In this document: positions 8,455-17,416 of the stretch, piece by piece
Layout: each line of letters begins with the position of its first letter
Position numbering within the stretch: position 1 is the stretch's first letter
NCBI GenBank assembly: GCA_021741155.1
Contig: JAIOYP010000004.1
Location: forward strand, 1-64,000
Origin: Flavobacteriales bacterium
GTDB lineage: Bacteria > Bacteroidota > Bacteroidia > UBA10329
Reading direction: 5' to 3'
DNA: 64,000 nt
Notes under the pieces: generated by a model
The model's input: only the letters and a program-made list of their open reading frames with translations
What the model was told of the DNA's origin: nothing
Database searches by the model: none
Program-made: the position numbers and the translations under genes

Positions 8455-10068
8455 ATGGATGAATACGGTAGAAAGGCTGAAGGTGCAACTGTAGCGAACC
8501 TTGGCTTGAAAAACGTAGCTGCGGCTTATTGGAATTTGACGCCAGCTGAACTTGTTGAAGAAACAATTATCAACGGAATGGGTGCCCTTACAGACACGGG
8601 TGCACTGGCTGTGGATACAGGAGAGTTCACTGGTAGATCGCCAAAAGACCGCTTCATTGTTTGTGATGAAAAAACGGAAAATGCTGTTGCTTGGGGCAAC
8701 ATCAATATCAAGTTTACTCCTGAAAAATTTGACCACCTTTATGAGAAGGTTTGTACGTATTTTCAAGGGAAAGAAGTGTATGTACGCGATGCGTATGCTT
8801 GCGCCAGCGAGAAGCACCGAATGAATATTCGTGTTGCAACTGAGCTTCCTTGGAGCAACTTGTTTGCAAACAATCTTTTCTTGCGACCAACCGAAGAAGA
8901 AGTAGCAAATTTTGACCCTGAGTGGACAATTATTTGCGCTCCTGGTTTTCATGCCGACCCAGCAACTGATGGAACACGTCAACACAATTTTGCGGTATTG
9001 AACTTCACCAAAAAGATGATTCTTATTGGTGGAACGGCTTACACGGGTGAGATTAAAAAGGGAATTTTCTCCGTACTGAATTTTGTGCTTCCACATGAGA
9101 GAAATGTGCTTTCCATGCACTGTTCTGCCAACGTTGGAAAAGATGGTGACACCGCAATTTTCTTCGGTCTTTCTGGAACAGGAAAAACGACACTTTCTGC
9201 CGATCCTGAAAGAAAACTCATTGGTGACGATGAGCACGGTTGGGATGGCGATACCATTTTCAACTTTGAAGGCGGTTGCTATGCAAAATGTATTGACCTA
9301 ACGAGAGAAAAAGAGCCACAGATTTTTGATGCCATCAAGTTTGGTTCTCTTGTTGAGAATATCAATTTCTACGAAGGAACATGCACGGTAGATTACGAGA
9401 ACATTGACAAAACGGAGAATACGCGTGCTGCCTATCCAATCAACCACATTGATAATGTGATGAACCCATCTTACGGAAAGAATCCAAAGAACATCTTCCT
9501 TTTAACGGCAGATGCGTTCGGTATCCTCCCTCCTATTTCTAAGCTTACGAAAGGACAGGCGATGTATTATTTCATCTCTGGTTACACGGCAAAAGTTGCT
9601 GGAACTGAGGTTGGAGTAACGGAACCACAACAAACGTTCTCTGCTGGTTTTGGCGAGGCTTTCCTTCCGCTTCCTGCAACGCGATACGCAGAGCTTTTAG
9701 GAGAGAAAATGAAAGAGCACAGCGTAAATGTGTGGTTGATTAACACGGGTTGGTCTGGCGGTTCTTACGGAACTGGAAGCCGCATCAAGTTAAAATATAC
9801 GCGTGCAATGATTACCGCTGCTATGAACGGAGCGTTAGACAACGTTGAGTTCAAAACAGATAGCATTTTCGGATTGGCTATGCCAACTTTATGTCCAGAT
9901 GCTCCAACTGAATTGCTAAACCCACGTGAAACTTGGGCTGACAAAGCTGCTTACGATGCAAAAGCTGAGAAATTGGCTGCTTCGTTTGTGAAGAACTTTG
10001 AGCAATATGCCGATTTGGCAAATGACGAAATCATGGCCGCTGCGCCTAAAGTTTCGCAAAGCGCATAG
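8455..10068 (+). CDS. pckA: Phosphoenolpyruvate carboxykinase (ATP)
   Basis: 537 residues, the usual length. It interconverts oxaloacetate and PEP with ATP and is the entry to gluconeogenesis. Key segments: TGRSPKDRFIV (substrate Arg) near residue 60, the kinase-1a P-loop FFGLSGTGKTTLSAD near 240, GDDEHGWDGD (metal ligands) near 263, and the FEGGCYAKCIDL lid-side segment. It stands alone between its own promoter and a clear terminator. Together with the pyruvate carboxylase gene at 44.7-48.1 kb it gives the full pyruvate to PEP bypass. Confidence 0.97.
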   Translation: MDEYGRKAEGATVANLGLKNVAAAYWNLTPAELVEETIINGMGALTDTGALAVDTGEFTGRSPKDRFIVCDEKTENAVAWGNINIKFTPEKFDHLYEKVCTYFQGKEVYVRDAYACASEKHRMNIRVATELPWSNLFANNLFLRPTEEEVANFDPEWTIICAPGFHADPATDGTRQHNFAVLNFTKKMILIGGTAYTGEIKKGIFSVLNFVLPHERNVLSMHCSANVGKDGDTAIFFGLSGTGKTTLSADPERKLIGDDEHGWDGDTIFNFEGGCYAKCIDLTREKEPQIFDAIKFGSLVENINFYEGTCTVDYENIDKTENTRAAYPINHIDNVMNPSYGKNPKNIFLLTADAFGILPPISKLTKGQAMYYFISGYTAKVAGTEVGVTEPQQTFSAGFGEAFLPLPATRYAELLGEKMKEHSVNVWLINTGWSGGSYGTGSRIKLKYTRAMITAAMNGALDNVEFKTDSIFGLAMPTLCPDAPTELLNPRETWADKAAYDAKAEKLAASFVKNFEQYADLANDEIMAAAPKVSQSA

Positions 10069-10095
10069 TTAGGGTTTGATGCATCAAACCCCTAC

Positions 10096-10125
10096 AAAAC
10101 CCTTCTCGGAAACGCGAAGGGTTTT
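10096..10125 (+). terminator. Rho-independent terminator after pckA
   Basis: Perfect 10-bp stem AAAACCCTTC / GAAGGGTTTT with a 10-base loop, followed by TCTTATTTTC. A smaller palindrome (GGGTTTGATGCATCAAACCC) lies just before it. Confidence 0.85.
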
Positions 10126-10183
10126 CTTATTTTCGGGCGGTTGGTTCTGAACAAAAACAATTGACTTTTAAGTTATTAAAGAC

Positions 10184-10732
10184 ATGAAATACCTTTTATC
10201 CTTTTTCCTTTTTACGGCCATCTCCTTTCAATCTTTGGCGAAAGACGATTTCTCTCTTACGGTTTATGAAACCTACGCTGATTATCAGAATAAGAGCGGA
10301 AAATCGCTTTATGAGTTCATTGGCTACGATTGGACCATGGGTTCTCTCCATCTTTTTTTCAGGGTAAAAAAGAAAGAAGAAAGCAAAGTAAAAGTGACTA
10401 CCGTTTGGGGATTTACCATTGGAGAGCAACTTTATCGGGTGATGGACGGAAGACCGTACCGTATTCTCTTACAAGGAAAAGCTATTTATTGCGAGAACGG
10501 AATTGCTCACCTCGACATACTCATAGGTGATGAAAAAGAGGCTGATGTAGAACTAGGTGGTTACAGTTTTCTTTCGGAGAATCTGAATTCAGAGATTATT
10601 GAATTTCCATCAGCCAAAGCCAATAAGGCGTTTGGAGAAAATGCTGCTTTGAAACCACTTTTCGAGTGCGTGGAGAAAATGAAAAAAAGCAAAACGGAAA
10701 AAATTCGGGAGTGTGTGAAGGAAAATATTTGA
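10184..10732 (+). CDS. Exported hypothetical protein
   Basis: 182 residues with a clear Sec signal peptide (MKYLLSFFLFTAISFQSLA, then KDDFSL). The mature part is mixed alpha/beta with charged Lys/Glu-rich stretches (VKKKEESKVKV) and two late Cys. I recognise no family. It is probably periplasmic. It stands alone between the pckA terminator and the toxin-antitoxin pair. Confidence 0.65.
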   Translation: MKYLLSFFLFTAISFQSLAKDDFSLTVYETYADYQNKSGKSLYEFIGYDWTMGSLHLFFRVKKKEESKVKVTTVWGFTIGEQLYRVMDGRPYRILLQGKAIYCENGIAHLDILIGDEKEADVELGGYSFLSENLNSEIIEFPSAKANKAFGENAALKPLFECVEKMKKSKTEKIRECVKENI

Positions 10733-10787
10733 ACTAGCAGACAACATCAGACAAGTCTGCGTTTGATTTATGGAGCAAGCAATTGCT

Positions 10788-10795
10788 TACCTTTG
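10788..10795 (+). promoter_or_regulatory. -7 box (TAccTTTG) of the PIN toxin-antitoxin pair
   Basis: Exact consensus; only 4 bp separate it from the ATG at 10800, implying a leaderless transcript. A TTTG at 10762-10765 lies 22 bp upstream as a possible -33 element. Confidence 0.65.
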
Positions 10796-10799
10796 ATAT

Positions 10800-11015
10800 A
10801 TGTCTGCGATTCGCATAGAAATAATCAATCCGAAAGCACTGAAACTTTTGCAAGGAATGCAGGAGCTTAACCTTATTAAAGTAAGCGAAGAGCCTGTATC
10901 TGAACTTACCTCATATCTCGAAAAAATGAGGAGGAATTGCAAATCAGCACCTGACCTTGACGAAATTGCCAATATGGTGAATGAGGTTAGAGCAGAGCGA
11001 TATGGAAAGAAGTAA
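10800..11015 (+). CDS. Probable antitoxin of a PIN-type toxin-antitoxin pair
   Basis: 71 residues, overlapping the PIN gene by 14 bp. The sequence (INPKALKLLQGMQELNLIKV...) resembles small unnamed proteins encoded just before COG1569-type PIN toxins. The C-terminal part (LDEIANMVNEVRAERYGKK) would form the toxin-contacting helix. There is no obvious DNA-binding fold apart from a possible N-terminal strand-helix. The assignment rests on context and size. Confidence 0.7.
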   Translation: MSAIRIEIINPKALKLLQGMQELNLIKVSEEPVSELTSYLEKMRRNCKSAPDLDEIANMVNEVRAERYGKK

Positions 11016-11427
11016 GCCTCTCAGATTGGTCATAGACACCAATCTTTGGATAAGCTTCGTCATTTCAAACAAGTTAAACATGTTGGATGATTTTCTAAAA
11101 TCGTCCAATGCCATTTTACTTTTCAGTCCCGAACTTATTGATGAGATAACCAAAACAGTTTTCAAACCAAAGCTGAAATCATTCTTCCCATCCGGAGCAG
11201 TCGATGAAATGTTCAAAATCATTGAACCTTTTTCTGAAATGGTAAAACCAACCAGTAAGGTTACAATCTGCCGTGACCCTAATGACGATTTTCTGTTGAC
11301 CTTATCCAAAGACGGAAATGCAGACTTTCTAGTAACAGGTGATAAAGATTTGCTCGCTATACAACAGTATAAAACAACCAGAATAATCACATTCTCAGAG
11401 TTGGCAACTACACGCAAGCTTACCTAG
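11002..11427 (+). CDS. PIN-domain toxin (type II toxin-antitoxin)
   Basis: 141-residue PIN nuclease. Acidic residues of the active site are visible: VIDTN at the N-terminus, ELIDEI in the middle, and CRDPNDDFLL ... FLVTGDKDLL near the end. Such proteins are Mg-dependent ribonucleases held in check by the partner. The ATG at 11002 is chosen because it begins MERSKPLRLVIDTN, right before the first catalytic Asp; a longer frame to 10981 exists. Convergent with the subtilase gene, leaving 3 bp. Confidence 0.85.
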   Translation: MERSKPLRLVIDTNLWISFVISNKLNMLDDFLKSSNAILLFSPELIDEITKTVFKPKLKSFFPSGAVDEMFKIIEPFSEMVKPTSKVTICRDPNDDFLLTLSKDGNADFLVTGDKDLLAIQQYKTTRIITFSELATTRKLT

Positions 11428-11430
11428 TAA

Positions 11431-13095
11431 TCAGTCTCTCAGCTTCGCCATTTTCTGATAGAACTTACCCGAATCTGATTCAATTTGGAGTGTGTAAAGA
11501 CCTTGAGTCAGCCCGTGTAGGCCAGAAAAACTGTAGTTCAAGCCGCTGAAATCCTCGGCAGTCCGCTCTATTCTTCGCACTTCTTGGCCAAGACTATTTA
11601 CCAAGCGGATTACTACATCTTGTCTTCCTGATGAATAGAATGTTCCGTTGATTTGGTCCGAGAATGGATTTGGATAGACTGGAAACAACTCGCTCTTATC
11701 CAAGTTTGTTGGACTGAGACCCGACAGAATAAGGTTTGCCTTCGCAAAGTTCGGGATGCCATAACCGTACAGATGGTCGGGTGTCTTGAATTTGTGAGCA
11801 CTTGCTTCAATGGCATGAAATACATCCATGTTGGTAGCGGAATCTAGGTTTGCTTGCCACAGACAAGCTACCATTCCAGCCATAATTGGACCAGAAAAGG
11901 AGGTTCCATTTCCAACCCCAAAAGTTCCTCCGCTACCGAGTATGGCTGCTGCTTGGCCTTGGGCACACACATTCGGTTTGATATCGCCATCAGATGAAGG
12001 TCCGATTGAACTGAAATTAGCGATGTATCCTTCTGGAGTAACTGCCCCAATTGCCAAAACGCTATCGCCATCCGCAGGAGAACCAATGTATTGCCAGGCG
12101 TTATTTCCAGAATTCCCAGCACTATTCACAACCAAAATTCCTTTGGATGCGGTAATATCTGCCCCAATAGAACCGCGAACGGTATTTCCGTCCATATCTG
12201 CATAGGAAAAATCATACTGCGAGTTATCGAAGGTTGTATAGCCAAGTGACGAGTTGATAACATCAGCACCTGCACTATCCGCAAACTCAGCTGCTGCAAC
12301 CCAATAATCCAGTTCAATAGGTAGTTCCACAGCTCCGTCTTCGGTTCTGAGCAAGAGATAGCTTGCCTTTGGCGCTGTGCCAATAAATTCGCCAGGAACG
12401 TTTGCCGCCATGGTTGACAACACCGACATACCATGCGAATTATCTTCATAAATGGAATTATTACGCGACACGAAATCCCATCCGCCAATAATTCGGCCGT
12501 CATTTCTTAAGCTGTCGAAGGCTGGAAAAACATCCACATTTGGGAAACCTGCATCTAAAATGGCAATAAGCATTCCTTCGCCTCTGAATCCAAGATTGTG
12601 AAGAGAAACTCCGCCCAACATGTCAATCTGATTGAAGGCGATTCCGTAATCGCTTTCGGTAAAATCGTTTGAAACAGCTGATTTCTCAGCTCCTACGAAC
12701 TCAAACTTATCATACGGTTTCTGATTTTGCTCTTTCTTGCCAACAGGTTCGGTATTGAGCACGAAAGGAAGGTTCTTGATTTCAACAAGCGTGACCGAAT
12801 CGGGTACGTGAACAGAAACGGAATTGAACCATTTGGAATGCGTGAGATACTCAGCACCTGTATTCAAAACCGCTTGAATGTAGCTTGGGTCAACGGGTAA
12901 ATCATTCTCTGAAAGCTGAATATGCTGCCGATTTCTTCTATCCAACGCCCGTTGCGAAAGGAATTCTAGCGGTTGCGTTAGCTCGTAAGGCGTATTGTCC
13001 TTATTCGTGAATTGAATCCAGTGTTGTTTCTGAAATGATTGACCAGAAGACAATAAAGGCATTAGAATAACAGCTATGAACCCCAGCCATTTCAT
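11431..13095 (-). CDS. Secreted S8 (subtilisin-like) serine protease with T9SS sorting domain
   Basis: 554 residues. Signal peptide MKWLGFIAVILMPLLSSGQ; peptidase S8 domain with Asp181 (IAILDAGFP), His221 (NSHGMSV) and Ser399 (GTSFSGP), plus the oxyanion Asn in NSAGNSG. The last 80 residues form a type A type IX secretion C-terminal domain (FPVYPNPFSDQ ... GLYTLQIES). It should be exported and attached to, or released from, the cell surface. It overlaps the upstream lipoprotein gene by 4 bp and so is translated with it. Confidence 0.93.
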   Translation of the reverse strand: MKWLGFIAVILMPLLSSGQSFQKQHWIQFTNKDNTPYELTQPLEFLSQRALDRRNRQHIQLSENDLPVDPSYIQAVLNTGAEYLTHSKWFNSVSVHVPDSVTLVEIKNLPFVLNTEPVGKKEQNQKPYDKFEFVGAEKSAVSNDFTESDYGIAFNQIDMLGGVSLHNLGFRGEGMLIAILDAGFPNVDVFPAFDSLRNDGRIIGGWDFVSRNNSIYEDNSHGMSVLSTMAANVPGEFIGTAPKASYLLLRTEDGAVELPIELDYWVAAAEFADSAGADVINSSLGYTTFDNSQYDFSYADMDGNTVRGSIGADITASKGILVVNSAGNSGNNAWQYIGSPADGDSVLAIGAVTPEGYIANFSSIGPSSDGDIKPNVCAQGQAAAILGSGGTFGVGNGTSFSGPIMAGMVACLWQANLDSATNMDVFHAIEASAHKFKTPDHLYGYGIPNFAKANLILSGLSPTNLDKSELFPVYPNPFSDQINGTFYSSGRQDVVIRLVNSLGQEVRRIERTAEDFSGLNYSFSGLHGLTQGLYTLQIESDSGKFYQKMAKLRD

Positions 13096-13802
13096 TCTCC
13101 GAAATCGGTTATCACCATTTCATAAATGAACCCAACTGTATCCGCTCCTTGAATGTTGTACATTCTTACTTGTTTGTGGATGAGTCCTACATTCTTTGCA
13201 TACACCTCTTGCGAAAACATATCAAGTCCGAAAATGGTTGGTCTATCCATCTGCAACACAGTAACTGTTGAATCAAACGTCAATCCGTTTATCGTGTATG
13301 GTTCGTGAACGTTCTTGTATTCGTATTCCCAAACTTCTGGAACTGTGTTTTGATGATACAGTTCCTGCAAACTCAAGAGTGTGTTCTTACTGTTTCCGTC
13401 CCATTTTTTACCATCCTTAACTGGAAAATTGTGCTTGATGAACTCGACATTCTCTTCGTTCTGTTCGGCAAGTTTTGCCGTCTTCACCCGATACCAAACG
13501 TCCTTGATTTTCCATTCTGACAAAGGCGAAAGCCTTGAATACCGTTCCACTCGGGTTGCTGGTCTTCCTTCTTCATCCGTAAATGGTGACTCATTCAAAT
13601 CACGTAGGAAGTAATGCACTTCGGCAAAGCCCAACTGACCAGCAGGGTCATCTTGCCATGTAGAATCAACCTTGTATTCAATGAAACGTCCAATCTCCGT
13701 TGGGAAATACTCGTAGCCAATGAACGGCAAATCTCCATCCTCCAAATAGCATCCGCTTAGAAGCGAACTTGCAATAGCGAATAGAAGAATCTTACTTTTC
13801 AA
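13092..13802 (-). CDS. Lipoprotein of unknown function, TTG start
   Basis: 236 residues if started at TTG 13802-13800, which gives a textbook lipoprotein signal (MKSKILLFAIASSLLSGC). The frame stays open up to 13970, but that extension is translated repeat DNA (TRFKLETRNSKLE-like) and then overlaps mnmA, so I reject it. The mature protein has no domain I recognise; WEYEYKNVHEPYTING and a Tyr/Val-rich C-terminus suggest a beta-rich fold. It is coupled to the subtilase by a 4-bp overlap. Confidence 0.7.
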   Translation of the reverse strand: MKSKILLFAIASSLLSGCYLEDGDLPFIGYEYFPTEIGRFIEYKVDSTWQDDPAGQLGFAEVHYFLRDLNESPFTDEEGRPATRVERYSRLSPLSEWKIKDVWYRVKTAKLAEQNEENVEFIKHNFPVKDGKKWDGNSKNTLLSLQELYHQNTVPEVWEYEYKNVHEPYTINGLTFDSTVTVLQMDRPTIFGLDMFSQEVYAKNVGLIHKQVRMYNIQGADTVGFIYEMVITDFGE

Positions 13803-13808
13803 AATCGT

Positions 13809-13870
13809 GGGTTTCGGGTTTCTAATTTCGGATTTGGTGATTTCCAGTTTCGAATTTCGGGTTTCTAATT
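13809..13870. repeat. GTTTCGGGTTTCTAATTT-type intergenic repeat
   Basis: Degenerate direct repeats of GTTTCGGGTTTCTAATTT and AGTTTCGAATTTCGG units fill the gap between mnmA and the lipoprotein gene. The same kind of sequence recurs at 23196-23236 (minus-strand reading ETRNRKLET). Confidence 0.75.
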
Positions 13871-13875
13871 TAAAC

Positions 13876-14967
13876 CTAGTGGTCTTTCTTGATGAATCCG
13901 CCACCAAGCACATCATCGCCTTCATAAAACACGGCTGATTGACCTGGCGCAATCGCACTAACCTCTTCATAAAAATGAACGTTCATTTCTGTTCCGCGTT
14001 GCTCCAAACGCGCCATACTACCAGCATGTTTGTAACGCACTTTCACCAACGCTTCCATCGTTTCGGGAAGGCTTGCATATTTCTGAAGATTCAGACCTCG
14101 AACGCTCATTTGAGTCTTCAATAAATCTGTCTCAACACCCAACGTAACCGTATTTGTATCTGGATGAATACCAGTAACATACATTGGCTCTCCTAATGCA
14201 ATTTCCAAGCCTTTGCGTTGCCCAATTGTATAGAATGGATAACCCCGATGCTTACCTAAAATTTTGCCTTCCTTATCTACAAAAAGACCGCCATCAACCT
14301 CTTCCTCTAAGCCTTTTACTCTACGTTTCAGAAAGCCACGATAGTCGTTATCAGGGATGAAGCATATCTCGTAACTCTCGCTCTTTTTGGCAATGGCTTC
14401 ATAGCCACTATCCAACGCAACTTGACGAATATCTTTCTTGTGCATTTTCCCCAACGGGAAGATGGTTCTTGCCAGATTTTGCTGACTCAAGCCCCAAAGT
14501 ACATACGATTGATCCTTAGATTGGTCAACACCTTTCGATATGATGTATCGACCGTTCTCCTCACGAACCTGAGCGTAATGTCCTGTTGCGATGAACTCAC
14601 AACCAAGCTGATCGGCTCGCTTTAAAAGTGCATCCCATTTGATGTGCGTATTGCACAAGACGCATGGATTCGGTGTTCTTCCTGCTACGTATTCTTCTAC
14701 AAAATTGTCGATGATATAATCTCCGAACTCTTCTCTAATATCAATAATGATGTGCGGAAATCCGAAGTCAACGGCCATTTGACGTGCATCGTTGATATCA
14801 TCTAAACTACAGCAACCCGTAGTTTTTGTATTGCCGCCAGCGGAAGCGTAATCCCACGTTTTCATAGTAACGCCAACCACCTCATAACCTTCCTTATGCA
14901 GCATCATGGCTACGACCGAACTGTCGAGACCACCACTCATTGCCACTAAAACTTTTCCCTTACTCAT
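13876..14967 (-). CDS. mnmA: tRNA-specific 2-thiouridylase MnmA
   Basis: 363 residues. It puts sulfur on U34 of tRNA-Lys, -Glu and -Gln. The PP-loop SGGLDSSV, the CCSLDD segment, the NPCVLCN catalytic Cys and the CFIPDNDYRGFL motif are all seen. Two catalytic cysteines are present (Cys in NPCVLCN and Cys in YEICFIP). ATG 14967 lies within the end of the MORN gene (8-bp overlap) and gives MSKGKVLVAMSGG, which is better than an upstream ATG at 14988. Confidence 0.95.
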   Translation of the reverse strand: MSKGKVLVAMSGGLDSSVVAMMLHKEGYEVVGVTMKTWDYASAGGNTKTTGCCSLDDINDARQMAVDFGFPHIIIDIREEFGDYIIDNFVEEYVAGRTPNPCVLCNTHIKWDALLKRADQLGCEFIATGHYAQVREENGRYIISKGVDQSKDQSYVLWGLSQQNLARTIFPLGKMHKKDIRQVALDSGYEAIAKKSESYEICFIPDNDYRGFLKRRVKGLEEEVDGGLFVDKEGKILGKHRGYPFYTIGQRKGLEIALGEPMYVTGIHPDTNTVTLGVETDLLKTQMSVRGLNLQKYASLPETMEALVKVRYKHAGSMARLEQRGTEMNVHFYEEVSAIAPGQSAVFYEGDDVLGGGFIKKDH

Positions 14968-15985
14968 TGCCTTTTGGCTCCCAATCAATTGTACTAATTA
15001 GTGTTCCGTTTTCCCACACTTCAACTCGCTGTGTGCTACCATCTTCGTTGTAATACGTAACTTTTCCGTTGAGCTGATCTTCGTGATACCAGCCTTTCAT
15101 TTTAACCTGTGTTCCTACCAATTGTTGCGTAATCTCATCTGGACCATCCATTTTTCCTGGCGTTTCTTCGTAGGTCCATTCTCCAGCATCGTAAAATTCC
15201 TGAAACTCCCCTTCCTTCTGCCCCTTCTTGTAGTTGTAAACGCTTTTGGGAATCTCATCATCGTAATACTCCTTAAACTCCCCGTTCTCAGGCTTCGTGG
15301 TTTTCAGCACACCATTCTTATAGACCTGCTGTGTATAAACCGAACCATTTTCGTTGAAATTTAGCCACGTTCCTACTCTAATTCCTAAAGCATAAGTGCC
15401 CTGTACCTTTCGTTTGCCGTCCTCACGAAACATGACAAATTTCCCGTCAAGATTTCCGTTCACATAAGTTGCATCAACCCACGGTTTTCCATTGTCAAAA
15501 AACTTCTTCCAAACTCCTTCTTTCACTCCATGACTGAAGTTGGTTTCCTCACCCAATTGCTTGTTTTCGTAGTAGGTTTTCTGAGCGCCATGAAGCGTAT
15601 CTAGAATGTAGGTTTCCTCTAAAACCAGCAATTCGTTCTCATTGAAATACTGCCAAAGGCTGTCCTTTTTCTGCTCACGAAAAATACCCTTAGCCTTTAT
15701 CTTCCCATTTGGATGATACACGTGGTTTGCTACCTTTCCATTGCCAATGTGATTATTGGTAGCCTGCAACTTTCCTGTATCATAGTAATACTGAAACAGT
15801 CCATAAGGCTTGTCGTCCTTGAACTGGCCTTCGTACCGGACACGTTCATTGCTGTAAAGCTTCTTCCACTTTCCTTGCTTTAATCCTTTGGCGTCTGTCT
15901 GGTTCAAGTCTTGCGAAAACGACAGTGCAGAAAAGGTAAATACCAAGATGGCGGACAGCGATATTATTCTGAGGGATGGATTCAT
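14960..15985 (-). CDS. Exported MORN-type repeat protein
   Basis: 341 residues with signal peptide (MNPSLRIISLSAILVFTFSALSFSQ) and about 11 MORN_2-like repeats of roughly 22-24 residues (pattern G..KeG.w..Y...G.....). Proteins with this repeat are often named YwqK-family 'antitoxins' in databases, but that name has little support here: it is secreted and has no toxin neighbour. Overlaps mnmA by 8 bp. Confidence 0.75.
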   Translation of the reverse strand: MNPSLRIISLSAILVFTFSALSFSQDLNQTDAKGLKQGKWKKLYSNERVRYEGQFKDDKPYGLFQYYYDTGKLQATNNHIGNGKVANHVYHPNGKIKAKGIFREQKKDSLWQYFNENELLVLEETYILDTLHGAQKTYYENKQLGEETNFSHGVKEGVWKKFFDNGKPWVDATYVNGNLDGKFVMFREDGKRKVQGTYALGIRVGTWLNFNENGSVYTQQVYKNGVLKTTKPENGEFKEYYDDEIPKSVYNYKKGQKEGEFQEFYDAGEWTYEETPGKMDGPDEITQQLVGTQVKMKGWYHEDQLNGKVTYYNEDGSTQRVEVWENGTLISTIDWEPKGNE

Positions 15986-16039
15986 TGATTGTGCAAAGAT
16001 ACGGTTGGGGTTTGCCGCGACAAACCATTACAAACTAAG

Positions 16040-16717
16040 TTATAACGGTCTATTTGCCACGATCATTTCACGTTTTCCGGGCGGGCCTGGAACTTTGGTT
16101 ACTTCAAATCCTGCGCCAAGCATGTTTCTTCGCGCATATCCTTTGCAACAATAGGTGGTTAAAACGCCTTTGGGGTTCATCCAAGAGAATAGCTTTTCAA
16201 ACACATCTTGCGTCCATAATTCGGGCTGGGTTTCTGGTTCAAATGCATCATAATACACAAGGTCAAATTTCACCGAAGGTTCAAAATCCAAGAGCGAAAT
16301 GTGGTGTTTTGCGAAAGAGAAGTTTGAGCTAATGAAAACATCTTTATTCCAATCAGCACCATGAATTGAATCAAACAAACCTCGATTCTCAGCTAGCTCA
16401 TCGGGCAATTGATATTCCATCCAAATAGACTCTGGCAACGGAAAAAGCTCTAGCGTATGGTAGTTTATTCGGATGTTTCGTTCTACGGAAATGATGGCGG
16501 TAAGTAATGTATTGAGCCCTGTTCCAAAGCCCATTTCCAGAATAGTGATTTCTGTCATACCACTTTCAATCACCTTTTCTAAACCTTTAGCGATGAAAAC
16601 GTGTTGAGACTCCGTTAGCGCACCATGCCTTGAATGATAGGTTGAACCTAACTCTTCATTCAAGATGGTTTGAGAACCATCTTTGGTAGAAACGATTTTT
16701 AACGAAGATTCACTCAT
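16040..16717 (-). CDS. mnmD: tRNA (mnm5s2U34) methyltransferase MnmD
   Basis: 225 residues. A stand-alone version of the methyltransferase half of MnmC: adds the last methyl to nm5s2U34 in tRNA. SAM site EMGFGTGLNTLLTA near residue 67, and the DLVYYDAFEPETQPELWT motif near residue 148. ATG 16717 gives MSESSLKIVSTKDGS; the longer frame to 16822 is rejected as it overlaps the divergent gene. There is no MnmC oxidase half, consistent with a lineage using only the glycine-independent route. Near mnmA, which acts on the same base. Confidence 0.88.
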   Translation of the reverse strand: MSESSLKIVSTKDGSQTILNEELGSTYHSRHGALTESQHVFIAKGLEKVIESGMTEITILEMGFGTGLNTLLTAIISVERNIRINYHTLELFPLPESIWMEYQLPDELAENRGLFDSIHGADWNKDVFISSNFSFAKHHISLLDFEPSVKFDLVYYDAFEPETQPELWTQDVFEKLFSWMNPKGVLTTYCCKGYARRNMLGAGFEVTKVPGPPGKREMIVANRPL

Positions 16718-16744
16718 TATTGACAAGACAAAAAAATAACAGAT

Positions 16745-17353
16745 ATGATTACGAAGGAACAATTTGAAAGCGGTTATACCTACGAGGAATACAGGAAGTT
16801 GGTAGATGAAAAGTTTGCGCAAGGTCTAACCACGGGACCTACCACAGATCCAACTTACTTGGAGCACACCAAAATGAATGTGCACCGTATGAACAGATGG
16901 GACAAAACGATTGAATTGAGCGCTGAAACTAAGGCACGTTTGGCGGAAATTCCGTGTCAGGTAAACTGGTTATTGCTTGCAGAAGGTTGGTGTGGAGATG
17001 CAGCTCAAAACGTGCCATTCCTAAACAAGATGGCCGAAGCATCTCCAAATATCCACCTTCGCATTCTTTTACGAGATGAGCATTTGGATTTAATGGACAA
17101 ATACTTGACTAACGGTGGAAGAGCCATTCCAAAGTTGGTTGCGCTTGATTCTGACATGAATGAAATAGGCCAATGGGGACCAAGACCAGCCGAGATTCAG
17201 GAAATGGTACGAGTTGGAAAACACGATAAAGGAATGAATTCTGAGGAAATCGGAATTATGGTACAGAAATGGTATGCAAAGGATAAAGGAGCCAGCATTG
17301 AACAAGAAATGATGGCCATTATTGCCCAAATGAATTGCGTTTTAGACCAATGA
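16745..17353 (+). CDS. Thioredoxin-fold protein, single-Cys active site
   Basis: 202 residues without signal peptide. The thioredoxin fold is inferred from the WLLLAEGWCGDAAQNVPFL segment: the motif is WCGDA, so the second Cys of CxxC is missing. AIPKLVALD supplies the cis-proline strand. It therefore cannot be a dithiol oxidoreductase of the standard kind; a Cys-based peroxidase-like or structural role is possible. Divergent from mnmD with 27 bp between start codons. Confidence 0.75.
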   Translation: MITKEQFESGYTYEEYRKLVDEKFAQGLTTGPTTDPTYLEHTKMNVHRMNRWDKTIELSAETKARLAEIPCQVNWLLLAEGWCGDAAQNVPFLNKMAEASPNIHLRILLRDEHLDLMDKYLTNGGRAIPKLVALDSDMNEIGQWGPRPAEIQEMVRVGKHDKGMNSEEIGIMVQKWYAKDKGASIEQEMMAIIAQMNCVLDQ

Positions 17354-17402
17354 CTTAACCTTTATTAACTAAACGCGTATATTTAGTCACGAATTGCATC
17401 TA

Positions 17403-17410
17403 TACATTAG
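17403..17410 (+). promoter_or_regulatory. -7-like box (TAcaTTAG)
   Basis: One mismatch to TAnnTTTG; 6 bp (CTGCCC) before the ATG at 17417. Same compact layout as at 4614 and 55300. Confidence 0.5.
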
Positions 17411-17416
17411 CTGCCC

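Noticed and set aside
8434-9237. 267-codon leftward open frame
   Set aside because: It lies fully within pckA on the other strand, has no family features and is Cys/Ser-rich as antisense frames often are.
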